Positions 18,874 through 28,182 of a stretch of 64,000 nucleotides of DNA are shown piece by piece. The position numbers were made by a program, and so were the translations under genes. The stretch comes from G963665495 sp963677785. GTDB lineage: Bacteria > Desulfobacterota > Desulfovibrionia > Desulfovibrionales > Desulfovibrionaceae. Each line of letters opens with the position of its first letter. The stretch's first letter is position 1. The DNA lies in NCBI GenBank assembly GCA_963677785.2, contig CAXXDH010000003.1, positions 2,108,001-2,172,000 on the forward strand. The letters run 5' to 3'. Under the pieces are notes generated by a model. That model saw only the letters and a list, made by a program, of their open reading frames with translations. It was not told where the DNA came from and searched no databases.

Positions 18874-19025
18874 GCTGTCCTCGTGATCTACTGGTACCAC
18901 TTTGGTACCACTTTTTAGCCAAAATTAACTGAAATTATGTGATGTGTTCTGAACTTCTTTAGCAAGAAAAGTTAGAAAAATAAATGGTTATGTGAAATAT
19001 TCTTAGATAGAATGTGTACTAAAAA

Positions 19026-19075
19026 ATTGAATGGCATTCAAGAGGTCGTGGGTTCGATTCCCTCCAGCTCCACCA
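19026..19075 (+). other. tRNA-Ala(GGC) 3' fragment, putative attachment site
   Basis: The sequence has an anticodon loop ATGGCAT with a short stem, a variable region AGAGGTC, a T arm with GGTTCGATT, and the acceptor end CAGCTCCACCA. This corresponds to the 3' half of a tRNA-Ala(GGC). The 5' half is absent, and one T-stem pair is mismatched. A strong terminator follows. Fragment plus adjacent integrase indicates an att site; the intact tRNA gene would lie at the other end of the element, left of this window. Confidence 0.7.
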
Positions 19076-19093
19076 GAAATTTCCAAGAAAAAA

Positions 19094-19128
19094 GGCTGCT
19101 TATCTGAAAAAGATAAACAGCCCTTTTT
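19094..19128 (+). terminator. Rho-independent terminator
   Basis: Arms GGCTGCTTATCT and AGATAAACAGCC surround a short A-rich loop and are followed by TTTTT. It is placed just after the tRNA fragment and is probably the original terminator of the tRNA gene. Confidence 0.85.
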
Positions 19129-20330
19129 CGTTTGGTCAACCAGCGGTCAACCGGGCGGTTGGCCAGGGGTAATGGGTTGAAATAGTTTGATTTTGCGTTT
19201 TGTTGAAAAGTGGGATGAATCGATATCTGACTGGAGTTGTTGGGGATATTTTGGGGGCGGTTGAATTGGGGGCAAGGGGTCTTGGACGCAGAATTGTTTT
19301 TATTTACCCTTAATGAAGTTTTTTGGTTCAATAGCCAGTTTTTAATTTATTAAAAGGGAGTTCAAAGTATCGGTTGATATGCGCACGCCGAAAATGAATT
19401 TGTGAAGTTTCCTTAGAGTAGGTGAACCCTTTTTTTCTCCAATGTAAAAACGTTGGCCATCGTTGTGGTTGGGGGTAAATCTCATAGGAGTATATCAGCG
19501 CATGCTGATGTTTTGGGGCTTCTTTAGGATCTATTGTCATGTAGCACTTTGACCCCCTAGATGCTTCCACTTGAACTGCATAATTTGTTTGTTGACGTGT
19601 AATTGGACGATTTTTTTTGTATTGAAGATCCAGTTCCTGGATATATTCTGAGCTATTGATGTTATGGAAGTATATGTTTGAGAGACAATTAAAATACTGA
19701 AATTGATTTATTGTATCGATATCTGTTGATTTTTTGATATTTACAAAAGCACTTTTTCGTTGAATACTATAAACATCTTTATCAAATGCTAACATGCAAA
19801 TGTTTGGGGTCATCGGGAGGAAGCAAAGTAAACCGGAAGATTTTAAACCAAATCCAGGAGGGCCATCTTTATTGTTATACAGGTGCCATCTATTTGTTCG
19901 TATGGAAGGGTCATCAGAGGATATAAAAGGAATTTGTGTATAGTTAACTAATAAAACAACTTGCAAATCATCTATCAACGTTAGATTTTGTCCATATAGC
20001 TGCATAGCAATGTTAACTGCATCCTTTAATCTCATATTAAAAGCCCCTGGATCTAAGCCAGTATAGCTTTCAATGTTCGAGATCGACTCAACAGAACGTG
20101 ATGATGCCGCTTCGGTTCTTAAATACTGAAATAACCAAAACCGAAGTAGTGCTAGTTTTTGTTTATTGGTAAAAAATTTATGCTGTGATGTTAAACTTCT
20201 TAAAATATCAGCATATGACCTTTCTATGATTTGAATGCCACTTTCTAAGCGCTCATTGTTTCCGTAGAAGTAATCGCGAGAACATTGATTTTTAATAGGT
20301 ACATTTTCTATAATTTTACCACTACCTAAG

Positions 20331-21191
20331 TTAGGTGGTGTAGTCACGAGATTGTCTAGAGTTTGATTTTCTGGCATACTTCGCTTGGCAAACAAAACAA
20401 GCGAGGTCGCCATGTCAAACCCGGTCCACAGACGACACGACATTTCTGATGAAGTTTGGGAGAAATTGGAGCCCCATCTACCTGGAAGAAAAGGAACTTG
20501 GGGCGGTATAGCGGAAGACAATCGGCAATTTATCAATGCAGTGTTTTGGATCATGCGCACAGGAGCACCTTGGCGAGATCTCCCCCCGGACTATGGAGGT
20601 TGGAGCAACACTCATCGACGGTTTAGTCGCTGGCGAGATAAAGGTGTCTGGGAAAAGTTGCTGGAAATATTGATAGACGAGCCAGATTATGAGTGGCTTA
20701 TGATTGATGCAAGCCACTGCAAGGTTCATCCACATGCAGCAGGGGCCAAAGGTGGTAACCAAGACATGAGCCGCACAAAAGGGGGCTCAACACAAAATTG
20801 CATTTGGCCGTGGACGCGCATGGTATGCCGGTCCGGGCTATTATTACACAAGGTACAACAGCAGATTGTAAAAAAGCGATTGAGCTGATTGAAGACTTTG
20901 ACGCACAATATCTTCTGGCTGACCGAGCATATGATACGGACGCCATTATTGCACAGTCCCGAAAGCAGGGAATGGAACCAGTCATTCCCTCGAAGAAAAA
21001 CAGAAAAGAACCACGAGAATATGACAAATATTTATATAAACTCAGACACTTGGTGGAAAATGCGTTTCTCCACCTCAAACGTTGGCGGGGTATAGCAACA
21101 CGATATGCCAAGAATACTGCTTCATTTCTTGCTGCAGTCCACATTCGGTGTATCGCGTTATGGGCTAAAATCTCGTGACTACACTATCTAA
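20331..21191 (+). mobile_element. IS5-family element (IS427-like), 861 bp
   Basis: Terminal inverted repeats TTAGGTGGTGTAGTCACG and TTAGATAGTGTAGTCACG (the latter on the minus strand), with a probable 2-bp duplication (AG on the plus strand at 20329-20330 and 21192-21193). It splits the DUF4238 gene. The two transposase frames are joined by a frameshift. Confidence 0.8.
20412..21178 (+). CDS. IS5-family transposase, two frames joined by -1 shift
   Basis: The first frame (20412-20888) encodes the DUF4096-like N-terminus (ISDEVWEKLEPHLPGRKG, GAPWRDLPPDYGGW) and the first catalytic Asp in WLMIDASHCKVH. The second frame, open from before 20798 to 21178, holds LHLAVDAHGMPVRAIIT, LLADRAYDTDAII (second Asp) and LVENAFLHLKRWRGIATRY (Glu). 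The run AAAAGGGGGC at 20777-20786 is a plausible -1 slippery site, giving KGG followed by LNTKLHLAVD. Two-frame expression is normal for the IS427 group, so I treat the gene as intact. Confidence 0.88.
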
Positions 21192-21408
21192 AGAGATTAA
21201 TGCATTTTCTTTTAGTGTCGCTTGAAAATTGTCTGAGGTAGCATCTAGGAACAAAATGTTGATTTTTATTAGAAGCCATGGATTGCTTTGTATAAAAGAG
21301 TTCATTATAATAAATTATCACATAATATTTTACAATTAATCACAATAAATTTTCAAAAAGTCAAGATGGCGTTTGTCAAAAAAATTATATCTACTTACTT
21401 TAAAAATC

Positions 21409-21439
21409 AAAAAAGGCTGAACCCACCACAGGTCCAGCC
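21409..21439 (-). terminator. Rho-independent terminator for integrase fragment
   Basis: On the minus strand GGCTGGACC and GGTTCAGCC form a hairpin around a 7-nt loop, followed by TTTTTT. It lies 33 bp after the stop of the truncated integrase. Confidence 0.8.
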
Positions 21440-21471
21440 CTCCAATTTTGCCGTTACAAAATAAACCAAAC

Positions 21472-21740
21472 TCAACCATTCAGACGGGGAAGCAATCCAA
21501 CTGTCCGAATTTTTTCACCTTCCATGACATGGTAATATTGGTCGGCCGTCATCTTTATCGACGAATGCCCCATCAAGTGTGATACGGATGCAAGGTCGCC
21601 GCCTTTGGACAAAAGGGTTGAACAGAATAAGTGTCTGATATCATAAGAAATAATATCTTTCCCTATCTCAGCCCGTTCACATGCATGGCGGAAACCGTTG
21701 TGCAGGCTTTTAATTGGTTTCCCGTGGTATTCCACAAGAT
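21472..21740 (-). pseudogene. Tyrosine recombinase, C-terminal fragment
   Basis: About 88 residues survive. They contain the last catalytic box: ISYDIRHLFCSTLLSKGGD (with His/Arg positions), SHLMGHSSIKMTADQYYHV (His and nucleophile Tyr). The protein is cut at its N-terminal side by the ISL3 terminus at 21741. The rest of the gene is not found on the other side of the IS, where DUF927 sequence begins instead. It is unlike the complete integrase at 17677 and so belongs to a second integrated element. Confidence 0.85.
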
Positions 21741-23073
21741 GGTCCTTCCGGAAACTCAGTGGGTGGCCCCAGTCTTGCTAATCTCCGGGTAGAGTTTTAG
21801 CCCGCCACAAAAGAAGTAAATCGCTGTTTTGAAATGCTCCTTATTGCTGTAGCCACAAGCTCGGCGTTTGATGGACATGATCTTGCTGTTCAGCCCCTCC
21901 GCAACAGCGTTTGTCACGCGATGCCGACAAAAGGTCACGATGTTGTCCATGTGATCCATGAGCATGTTCGCCACTTTGCCCATAGGCTCGAGCTTCGAGC
22001 GTTTGGCCCAAGAACACCATTTCTTCAGAAAACGCTTGGCCCACCCAACAGACAGATAGTCCCACAGTCCGCGAAGACTCTCTTTCATGGCCCAGGCTTT
22101 GCCCGTCTTCAGATTCGATTTCTTGAGTTCCTCCAGGCGCGGTCGTTGGGAGTCCGAGAGGTTCTCCTCAGCGTATAACCACAAGTATCTGCTGCCTTTC
22201 AAAATTTCGTTTGCTTCAGCCATCAGCGCCTTATGTTCCTGGCGGCGTACTTTATCCACGGCTTCCCCTACATGCTGCATGATGTGGAAACGGTCGAATA
22301 TGATTTTACCTGCTGCATCGGGTACGTTTTCCTTGGTGGCCAGGAAGTATGCCGGCCACATGTCCATTGATACAGCCTTGATTGCCTTGAGCTGTTCGTC
22401 GTTCAACTGTTTGTAATATTCTTCAAGGCTTGCCTTTTTGCGTTCCTCGGCAACATATTCAACCGTACCTCGCAGCAAGTCGCAGACAACCGTCATATAG
22501 CTATGTCCTTTCCGGAAAGCCTTTTCGTCGACTCCGATGTAGCTGATTTTGCGCTGTTCCTTTCGTGCCATGCCTCGTCGGACAGCTCTTTCCATAACGC
22601 CCCAAGCCTGATCCCATGAGATACGCATCAGTTTGCGGGCGCCTTCGACAGTCGAGCATTCTTTCAGAACATCGATGATCAACCTTTCCATGAGCAAGGT
22701 AAAACGCGAACCAGGCTCCGCCCAAAAGACCTTGACCTGCTTGACGCCATGCTCGGGGCAATTCACTCGGGGGATCCTTTGCATGGATGAAGGTTTTGAA
22801 CTGGCACATATCCAAATGCCGCCAAATCCTTTCTTCCACATGATCCCGGCAAGTCAGTTCCTTGCCGCATTCCGGACAAGTCCAAAGCACCTTGCTCTTA
22901 TGCTCGAGCCAAATATCCACACGGCCTTCAGACGTTTTCAAGTCAACTTTGTCTACAAACCAAGGGCTCTTGACACCCAAAATCTGTCCGTAAAGATCAA
23001 CATCTCTCATCGGCGATCTCCTCCTGGAAATCGCCTACATTATGCCGCTACCCACGACAAACCCGGAAGGACC
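21741..23073 (-). mobile_element. ISL3-family element
   Basis: 1333 bp with 11-bp identical ends (GGTCCTTCCGG) and a further shared GTGGGT inside each end. The bases outside (CACAAGAT on the left, TATATTTT on the right) do not match, so no target duplication remains and the two flanks come from different genes. Confidence 0.85.
21756..23010 (-). pseudogene. ISL3-family transposase, frameshifted
   Basis: The N-terminal part (from ATG 23010) has the zinc-binding region VLWTCPECGKELTCRDHVEE and RIWRHLDMCQFKTFIHA. The frame then shifts by one extra base in a short A/T run near 22778-22780. The second frame carries on with RIPRVNCPEHGVKQVKVFW and the DDE domain (YIGVDEKAFRKGHSYM, VSMDMWPAYF, VTNAVAEGLNSKIM) to the stop at 21756. 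Combined length is normal for the family. The shift would inactivate the transposase unless it is bypassed, so this copy is probably dead or depends on another. Confidence 0.8.
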
Positions 23074-24385
23074 TATATTTTATCCGGAGAGCTCCGGCGA
23101 GTCTCAGTTGTCTGATGGCCTGTTTTCCAAGGGAGAATATGAAAAATGGGTAGCAACTATTAATGAACTTTTTGTCTACCCATCAGTAATAACAACCTTA
23201 TATGCGTCGTTACTGCCTCCGTTCATGGAAATACTTAACTGCGATAACTTCACTTTTGATCTGGGGTGCGAAACTTCCACCGGTAAAACAACAGCTTTGA
23301 AGGTGGCCGCAAGCTGTTGGGGAAATCCAGATTTTCGGGAGGAGTCATTCGCCAGAACTTGGTACCAGACCTCAAACGCCATGGAGGGCTGTGTTTCAAT
23401 CATTTCAGATTTACCGTTCATCGTTGACGATACCAAACAAGCAGAAATAGCAATGAAGGCTAAAGATGCGCACGAGATGATTTCAAGTGTACTTTACATG
23501 ATTTCGAGTGGTAAAGGTAAAGGCAGCGCCAAAGTAGATGGCATGCGGACTACTTCATCGTTTAAAACGGTAATGCTAACAAGTGGCGAGCTCTCCTCTG
23601 TTGATATGTCCAGAGATGGGGGAACACTTGCTCGAGTTTTGCCTCTCCGAGGAAAACCCTTTGGGGCTGTTGATTTAAGTACGAAGTTACTCGTGGAGGA
23701 CATCAATGATGTCGTCTATGAGAATTTTGGCCATGCTGGTCCTCGGGTGGTTCAGTTTATCCTTCAGCACCGGGATGAATGGCCCCTGTGGAAAGAAGCG
23801 TTCAAGGAGGCTTGTAAAAGGATTGTCGAACGAAGTTATGATTCTCCTATTGCAGGCCGGGTGAGCAAAAATATTGCCGCTCTCACTATCATTATCCCGA
23901 TGGTCCATGCAGCTCTTCCGGAGTTGAATCGGGACATCAGCGTTGGGGACATATTGGGGACTATTTGGAATAATGTACAGGCTTCAATTGCCAGAGAAGA
24001 CAGGCCCTCTGATGCCGTTCGTCTTGTTTATGAATGGGCATGCCAGCATCAGCATTTATTTTGGGGGAGATGTCCTAATGAAAACGGTATTTGTCTGACT
24101 CCACTGACTGAAATCAGAGGGCACTGGTATCAGGAAAGTTGGGAATTCATTGGTTTCACAAGTGGATGTCTCAAGTCGATACTTGAAACTGAAGGTTTCG
24201 ATTTCCGACAGGTAATCAATGACTGGTTAAATCGTGACTGGTTAAAATGTAATGCTTCGTCCCAAGGGAATCAGATTCAGGTTTCAATGGGACAGAACAA
24301 GAAAAATGTCTATGCCCTTAAACGTTCGGCAATTGATCAGAGTCTCCTGCAAGCTGGTCTGAACGCCACCGGAGAGTCAGACTAA
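23074..24385 (+). pseudogene. DUF927 helicase-like protein, 5'-truncated
   Basis: The frame emerges directly from the ISL3 end and continues to TAA at 24383-24385, about 437 codons. The P-loop LGCETSTGKTTALKVAAS and a Walker B-like IISDLPFIVDDTKQAE are characteristic of DUF927 proteins, superfamily 3-like helicases linked to primases in phages, plasmids and integrative elements. The usual N-terminal portion, often a primase domain, is missing because of the IS-linked rearrangement. The C-terminus (GCLKSILETEGFDFRQVIND) looks complete. Its original neighbours are unknown; it may be the replication gene of the element that owned the truncated integrase. Confidence 0.75.
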
Positions 24386-24463
24386 TGGACGGGAACGGAT
24401 CTGGAGCCGGGCGTCAGTATCTCCGGATCCGTCTCCCTTGGTATAATATTATAAACGTACTAA

Positions 24464-25381
24464 GAACTTATCCGTAAATAATTAGACTTTGTCTAGATTT
24501 TTTGCTATCCTCCTTTTTATTGAGGAGTGATAAATGGCCAGTAAAATAAAATCTTGGGAAGTTTCCGATGCCTTTTGGGCGATCGTTGAACCTCTTGTCC
24601 CCGTCCCAAAGCGGGACGAGGCGAAGCAATATAAAAGAAAAACCGGTGGCGGACGTAAGCCTCTTCCACCCCGTAAGGTTTTTGAAGCTATTGTATTTGT
24701 TCTGCGTACTGGAATTCAATGGAAGGCCTTGCCCAAAAAAATGTTTGGTAGTCCGAGTTCGATCCACGCCTATTTTCGCAAGTGGGAACAAGAAGGATTT
24801 TTTCTGGCTCTTTGGCAAGCAGGATTGGCCGAGTACGATGAAATGATGGGTATAGCTTGGGAGTGGCAAGCCATTGATGGGGGGATGTACAAAGCTCCTC
24901 TGGCGCGCGAAGCCGAGGGGCGAAACCCCACGGATCGGGGAAAAAAAAGGATCCAAGCGCCACCTGCTGGTGGACGAGCGTGGCGTCCCGTTATCGATCG
25001 TCGTGACCGGGGCCAATCGGCATGATGTTTCCCAATTGGAGAATGTGCTGAACGACAAAGTCGTGCATAAGCCAGCCATTGAACTCAAAGAGAATCTTTG
25101 CGCAGACGCCGGATATACTGGAGATGAAGCTCGTAGCTGCATTGAAAAAGCTGGGTATATTCCACATGTCCGCCCACGTGGTGAAGAGATCGACGAAAAG
25201 AAACGTAACCCCGAGTTCAAAGCACGCAGATGGATTGTAGAGGTGAGCCTTTCCTGGTTCAACCGATTCAGGAAACTCCTTGTAAGATTTGAAAAACTTT
25301 TTTCAACACACATGGCTTTGACTCAGTTAGCTGCTACGATCATAGCTTTACGGAAAACAGGCATTATTTACGGATAAGTTC
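24464..25381 (+). mobile_element. IS5-family element (IS1031-like), 918 bp
   Basis: The inverted ends share GAACTTATCCGTAAATAAT, and a 3-bp duplication TAA lies at 24461-24463 and 25382-25384, consistent with TNA target preference. It sits between the DUF927 fragment and a small gene, without breaking an obvious ORF. Confidence 0.85.
24534..25377 (+). CDS. IS5-family transposase, two frames joined by frameshift
   Basis: Frame one (24534-25025) carries WEVSDAFWAIVEPLVPVPKR, TGIQWKALPKKMFG and WQAIDGGMYKAPL (first Asp). Frame two (to 25377) carries KGSKRHLLVDERGVPLSIVV, ADAGYTGDEARS (Asp) and WIVEVSLSWFNRFRKLLVRF (Glu). The frames meet at a run of eight A residues (24941-24948), a natural slippage site, where the fused product reads RGKKGSKRHLLV. 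Expression through the shift is the family norm. Confidence 0.88.
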
Positions 25382-25547
25382 TAAATTTACTAAATAAATT
25401 TATATAATTTATGTTAAATTTTGAAACGTTATATAATATTAATGATAAATTATAATGTTGGTACCGGGGGCGGATCCTTTGGTATTTTTAGTACGAAAAC
25501 CATTTGAAGACATATCAGAGTCTGCGGAGACAATAAGGAGACTAATC

Positions 25548-25775
25548 ATGTATATTGAAAAACTCATTGAAACGTATGGATTGAATCAGAAAAATTTCAA
25601 TCCATTTTTTGAAGAAACATCTACAACGCCAGAAGGACCAACGGGAACGGCAGATGGCCTCAGTCTGGATTCACATGAAAGTCCTGAGTTCCTAAAATCA
25701 GCAGAGTCCAATTATAATGTAGAAATGACAGGGGCAGGTCGATTTGAACCCGAAGATCCAGGCCAGTTTGTCTGA
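25548..25775 (+). CDS. Small acidic hypothetical protein
   Basis: 75 residues from ATG 25548, which has AAGGAGA at ideal spacing; the frame runs 31 codons further upstream without a good start signal. The sequence is acidic, with many Glu, Pro, Ser and Thr residues (EETSTTPEGPTGTADG), and probably largely disordered. No family is recognised. It is convergent with the radical SAM gene, and the two share a terminator at 25789-25823. Confidence 0.45.
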   Translation: MYIEKLIETYGLNQKNFNPFFEETSTTPEGPTGTADGLSLDSHESPEFLKSAESNYNVEMTGAGRFEPEDPGQFV

Positions 25776-25788
25776 TTTTATTGAAATG

Positions 25789-25823
25789 AAAAGGGCCAAG
25801 GGAATGGACCCCTGACCCTTTTT
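25789..25823. terminator. Bidirectional terminator between convergent genes
   Basis: AAAAGGG-rich and CCCTTTTT-rich arms with an extended imperfect stem (GGGCCAAGGG against CCCCTGACCC). It serves both the small plus-strand gene and the minus-strand radical SAM gene. Confidence 0.75.
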
Positions 25824-25828
25824 AAAAA

Positions 25829-26770
25829 TTACTTCTTAAGCCAGATAACGGCGCTGTCATCACAGCAGAAACCGGTGCCGTCGGAGTAGACCAGGATTTT
25901 CAGCTTGTCTTTGCATCCCAGATCGGTGGCTGCATTGGTTGCGGCTTCAATGAGGTCATCCGAATACAATTGGTGCATTTCCTGGTTTTGGATTTCATCT
26001 ACCTCAAAGGCGGCATCGGTCCAGCCTGCGTCATAAAGTGTCTCACTGCATTTTTTCAGACCATTTCCACGCGGGTTCACAGGTTCCACCCAGATATCCT
26101 CCGGCTCAAATTTCAGGACTGTCTCCATCAATTCACGGATTTCGGAGTACGTAGAAGCAATACCCGGCAGGAGGGGGCAGAGCATGGCGTAAGTCCGAAT
26201 GCCCAGTGCATGGGCCTGACGGTATGCCTCCAATCGCTCGGAAATCGAACTCGCATTCGGTTCCAGAACTTTGATGATTTTTTCCTTGGAAACCGTCGAG
26301 GTCAGGCTCAGGCCGAACAAGACTCTAGCCTTATGCTGAGCAAACAGGTCCAGGTCCTTCACTACGGCTGCGTTCTTCGTCAGAATACGCAAAGATGCCT
26401 GTGAGTGTTCCAGGACTGCTTGGGCGCATTTTCGACCAAGGTCATCTTTTTGAGCCTCCGGAGAATATGGGTCCGTGGTGGTGGACAGCATAACAATGTG
26501 CTCTTTTTCCAGTCTCGCCGCCTGCTTGACCACCCGTTCAGGCGTGGAGGGGTCAACAATAGCGACGTTCTGTTGGAGAGCTTCGAATGAAGTCATTCCA
26601 ATTTTTTTGAATATCGGATTACGGTAAACCATGGCGGCGGTGCTACAGTATTTGCAACCATGACCGCACAACGTGCCCACGTTCAAACCATGGGTGGCAA
26701 GGCGTTTCTTCTGGAATTCCAGGCTTTCGTCGATGCCGACTTTTTTGCTGTGTGTGTAGATTTTTGTCAT
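25829..26770 (-). CDS. SPL-like radical SAM protein
   Basis: 313 residues. The N-terminus has LCGHGCKYCS, a Cx3Cx2C cluster (Cys35, Cys39, Cys42) that would bind the [4Fe-4S] cluster used to cleave S-adenosylmethionine. Downstream segments VLFGLSLTSTVSKEKI, LEPNASSISERLEAYRQAH and PLLPGI match the radical SAM family that includes spore photoproduct lyase (SplB/COG1533). Members repair or modify nucleic acids, though many are uncharacterised. It lies 36 bp downstream of the TGT-like gene on the same strand and probably shares its transcript, so it may act on the same nucleic acid. The C-terminus has an extra CCDD motif whose meaning is unknown. Confidence 0.8.
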   Translation of the reverse strand: MTKIYTHSKKVGIDESLEFQKKRLATHGLNVGTLCGHGCKYCSTAAMVYRNPIFKKIGMTSFEALQQNVAIVDPSTPERVVKQAARLEKEHIVMLSTTTDPYSPEAQKDDLGRKCAQAVLEHSQASLRILTKNAAVVKDLDLFAQHKARVLFGLSLTSTVSKEKIIKVLEPNASSISERLEAYRQAHALGIRTYAMLCPLLPGIASTYSEIRELMETVLKFEPEDIWVEPVNPRGNGLKKCSETLYDAGWTDAAFEVDEIQNQEMHQLYSDDLIEAATNAATDLGCKDKLKILVYSDGTGFCCDDSAVIWLKK

Positions 26771-26806
26771 ATTTATTTCTCGGTTTTATTTTTATTTTTT
26801 TAAGGG

Positions 26807-28180
26807 TTAGTTCAACGTTGCGGGGAAACCGATGTCCTTGATGTCTTCGAGCATCTGGCGGTCAAGGGTGGACCTGTCACGCCTGCCCACAAACCAGCGA
26901 TGCCAACGCCAGGTGCGGTCCAAGGTCATAAGGATGCTGCGAATCATCTGCCGGGAAAACGCATTTGGGTATTTCTGCTCGATATCGTCGAAGATACGAT
27001 GAAGACGTCCTTGCAGGTTGGTGGGACTGCATGACTGGGTTAATTCTCCAGTAAAATCATACTGCTCGATGATTTTTTCGAAGAATATGTCGAGTTGAAT
27101 GTTGCTGAAAACATTGAGCGGACTGAACGAACCGGAATCTTCCAAGCGAAGACCATTGCGACGTCGCTCCATTTCTTGAAGCAGGTGCTGTACGTGGCTT
27201 TCGTCCACCGCGATCCCTCGAAGCACGTCGTCCGGGGCGTCAATCAGGGATGGGTAGATTTCCAGGTTGTCGCCAACGAAATGGTACAGGGGGACCTGAG
27301 CGTTCATCCGGGCAGTGTGAACCGGATTGATGGAATCGTATGACATGGCCACTTCCGCCGTTCCGTCGAGATATCTTTGAAACAGAGCACGAAGGAAGGC
27401 TATGTGGAAGCGATCGTACTGGGCATAGACTCCCAAGAAATGAATGCGCAGTTCCTCACCGACAAAGTCGCTCTCCAGGTAGGAGTTGAGGAGATGGAAG
27501 CTCATGCCGGTGAAAGGCGTATATCTGATGCCGGTGGCCCCCTTGAGGCCGACCATCCCGCCAATGGCGTGGTTCGTTACGAAACGCCGCAGTTCCAGTT
27601 CCTCGTACAGGTGCTGCCAGATCAGGTATTGTTCAGCAATTTTGAAATGCCAGACGAGGTAAAACATTTTTTGCAGTAACGGGTTTCCGTCGAGGAGTTC
27701 CCGAGTCGCTGTCAGTGACGCCTTGTTCGCCTCGTACACGTTCTGGACGGTGTTAAACGCGTCGTATTGAAGGCTGAAGGGGATATCGAGCGAGAAAATA
27801 AAGTCGAATTCACCAGCTTCACTTTCGAGGTAGACCTCGTAGCAGTCGACCAGCATGTCCAGCTGGGCCGGAGAGATTGTTCCTACAATAAAAGAGTAGC
27901 CGCCGGAGTCAACATAGGTCCTGCCTGCCACGGGTTTCACGAACAGTGTGGTGAATTCCCGGATGTCACAGGTCACGCCCTCAATTGTATGGAGACCGAA
28001 GTCCGCCTGTTTCAAACCATGGATCAGGGAATACAAGGCAAAACCAGTTTGCTTGGTGATGGCGAGATCAAGGGACAAATCTATAGAACCGCCGCCAGCG
28101 ACATAAACGTAACGAATTTTTGGGCGTTGAGTTGGGATAGGGGCGATATCGCGCCCCTGCCAGTTGATAAGGGCGGCCAT
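26807..28180 (-). CDS. TGT-superfamily (DpdA-like) base-exchange protein
   Basis: 457 residues. Its motifs match the tRNA-guanine transglycosylase barrel in order: YVDSGGYSF (91-96), FIFSLDIPF (127-135), HAIGGMVGL (204-212), IHFLGV (246-251), and SYDSINPV (280-287), where Asp282 could be the nucleophile. No Cys3His zinc site of housekeeping TGT is obvious. In phages and dpd islands, such divergent TGT proteins (DpdA) insert 7-deazaguanine bases into DNA. ATG 28180 lies 2 nt after the stop of the preceding gene, so it is in an operon with a D5-type primase/helicase. No preQ0-synthesis genes occur here, so substrate supply would come from the host. The assignment rests on motif pattern only. 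Confidence 0.65.
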   Translation of the reverse strand: MAALINWQGRDIAPIPTQRPKIRYVYVAGGGSIDLSLDLAITKQTGFALYSLIHGLKQADFGLHTIEGVTCDIREFTTLFVKPVAGRTYVDSGGYSFIVGTISPAQLDMLVDCYEVYLESEAGEFDFIFSLDIPFSLQYDAFNTVQNVYEANKASLTATRELLDGNPLLQKMFYLVWHFKIAEQYLIWQHLYEELELRRFVTNHAIGGMVGLKGATGIRYTPFTGMSFHLLNSYLESDFVGEELRIHFLGVYAQYDRFHIAFLRALFQRYLDGTAEVAMSYDSINPVHTARMNAQVPLYHFVGDNLEIYPSLIDAPDDVLRGIAVDESHVQHLLQEMERRRNGLRLEDSGSFSPLNVFSNIQLDIFFEKIIEQYDFTGELTQSCSPTNLQGRLHRIFDDIEQKYPNAFSRQMIRSILMTLDRTWRWHRWFVGRRDRSTLDRQMLEDIKDIGFPATLN

Positions 28181-28182
28181 GG

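Larger units (their letters stand above)
19328..21279 (-). pseudogene. DUF4238 family protein, split by IS5
   Basis: The start lies right of the IS: ATG 21279 reads MASNKNQHFVPRCYLRQFSS, the classic DUF4238 opening. Left of the IS the frame resumes with GSGKIIENVPIKNQCSRDYF and continues to the stop at 19328. Downstream motifs include FWLFQYLRTEA and IPFISSDDPSIRTN, also typical. Removing 20331-21191 and one copy of a CT duplication gives a continuous frame at the junction (...CINL then LGSGK...). DUF4238 proteins are of unknown function and common in mobile and defence-associated regions. The minus-strand frame that runs into the IS is not a real N-terminus. Confidence 0.75.

Noticed and set aside
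19038..19331. Minus-strand ORF beginning opposite the tRNA fragment and containing an LEGIEPTTS stretch
   Set aside because: This peptide is the familiar false translation of tRNA antisense sequence; there is no ribosome-binding site or domain.
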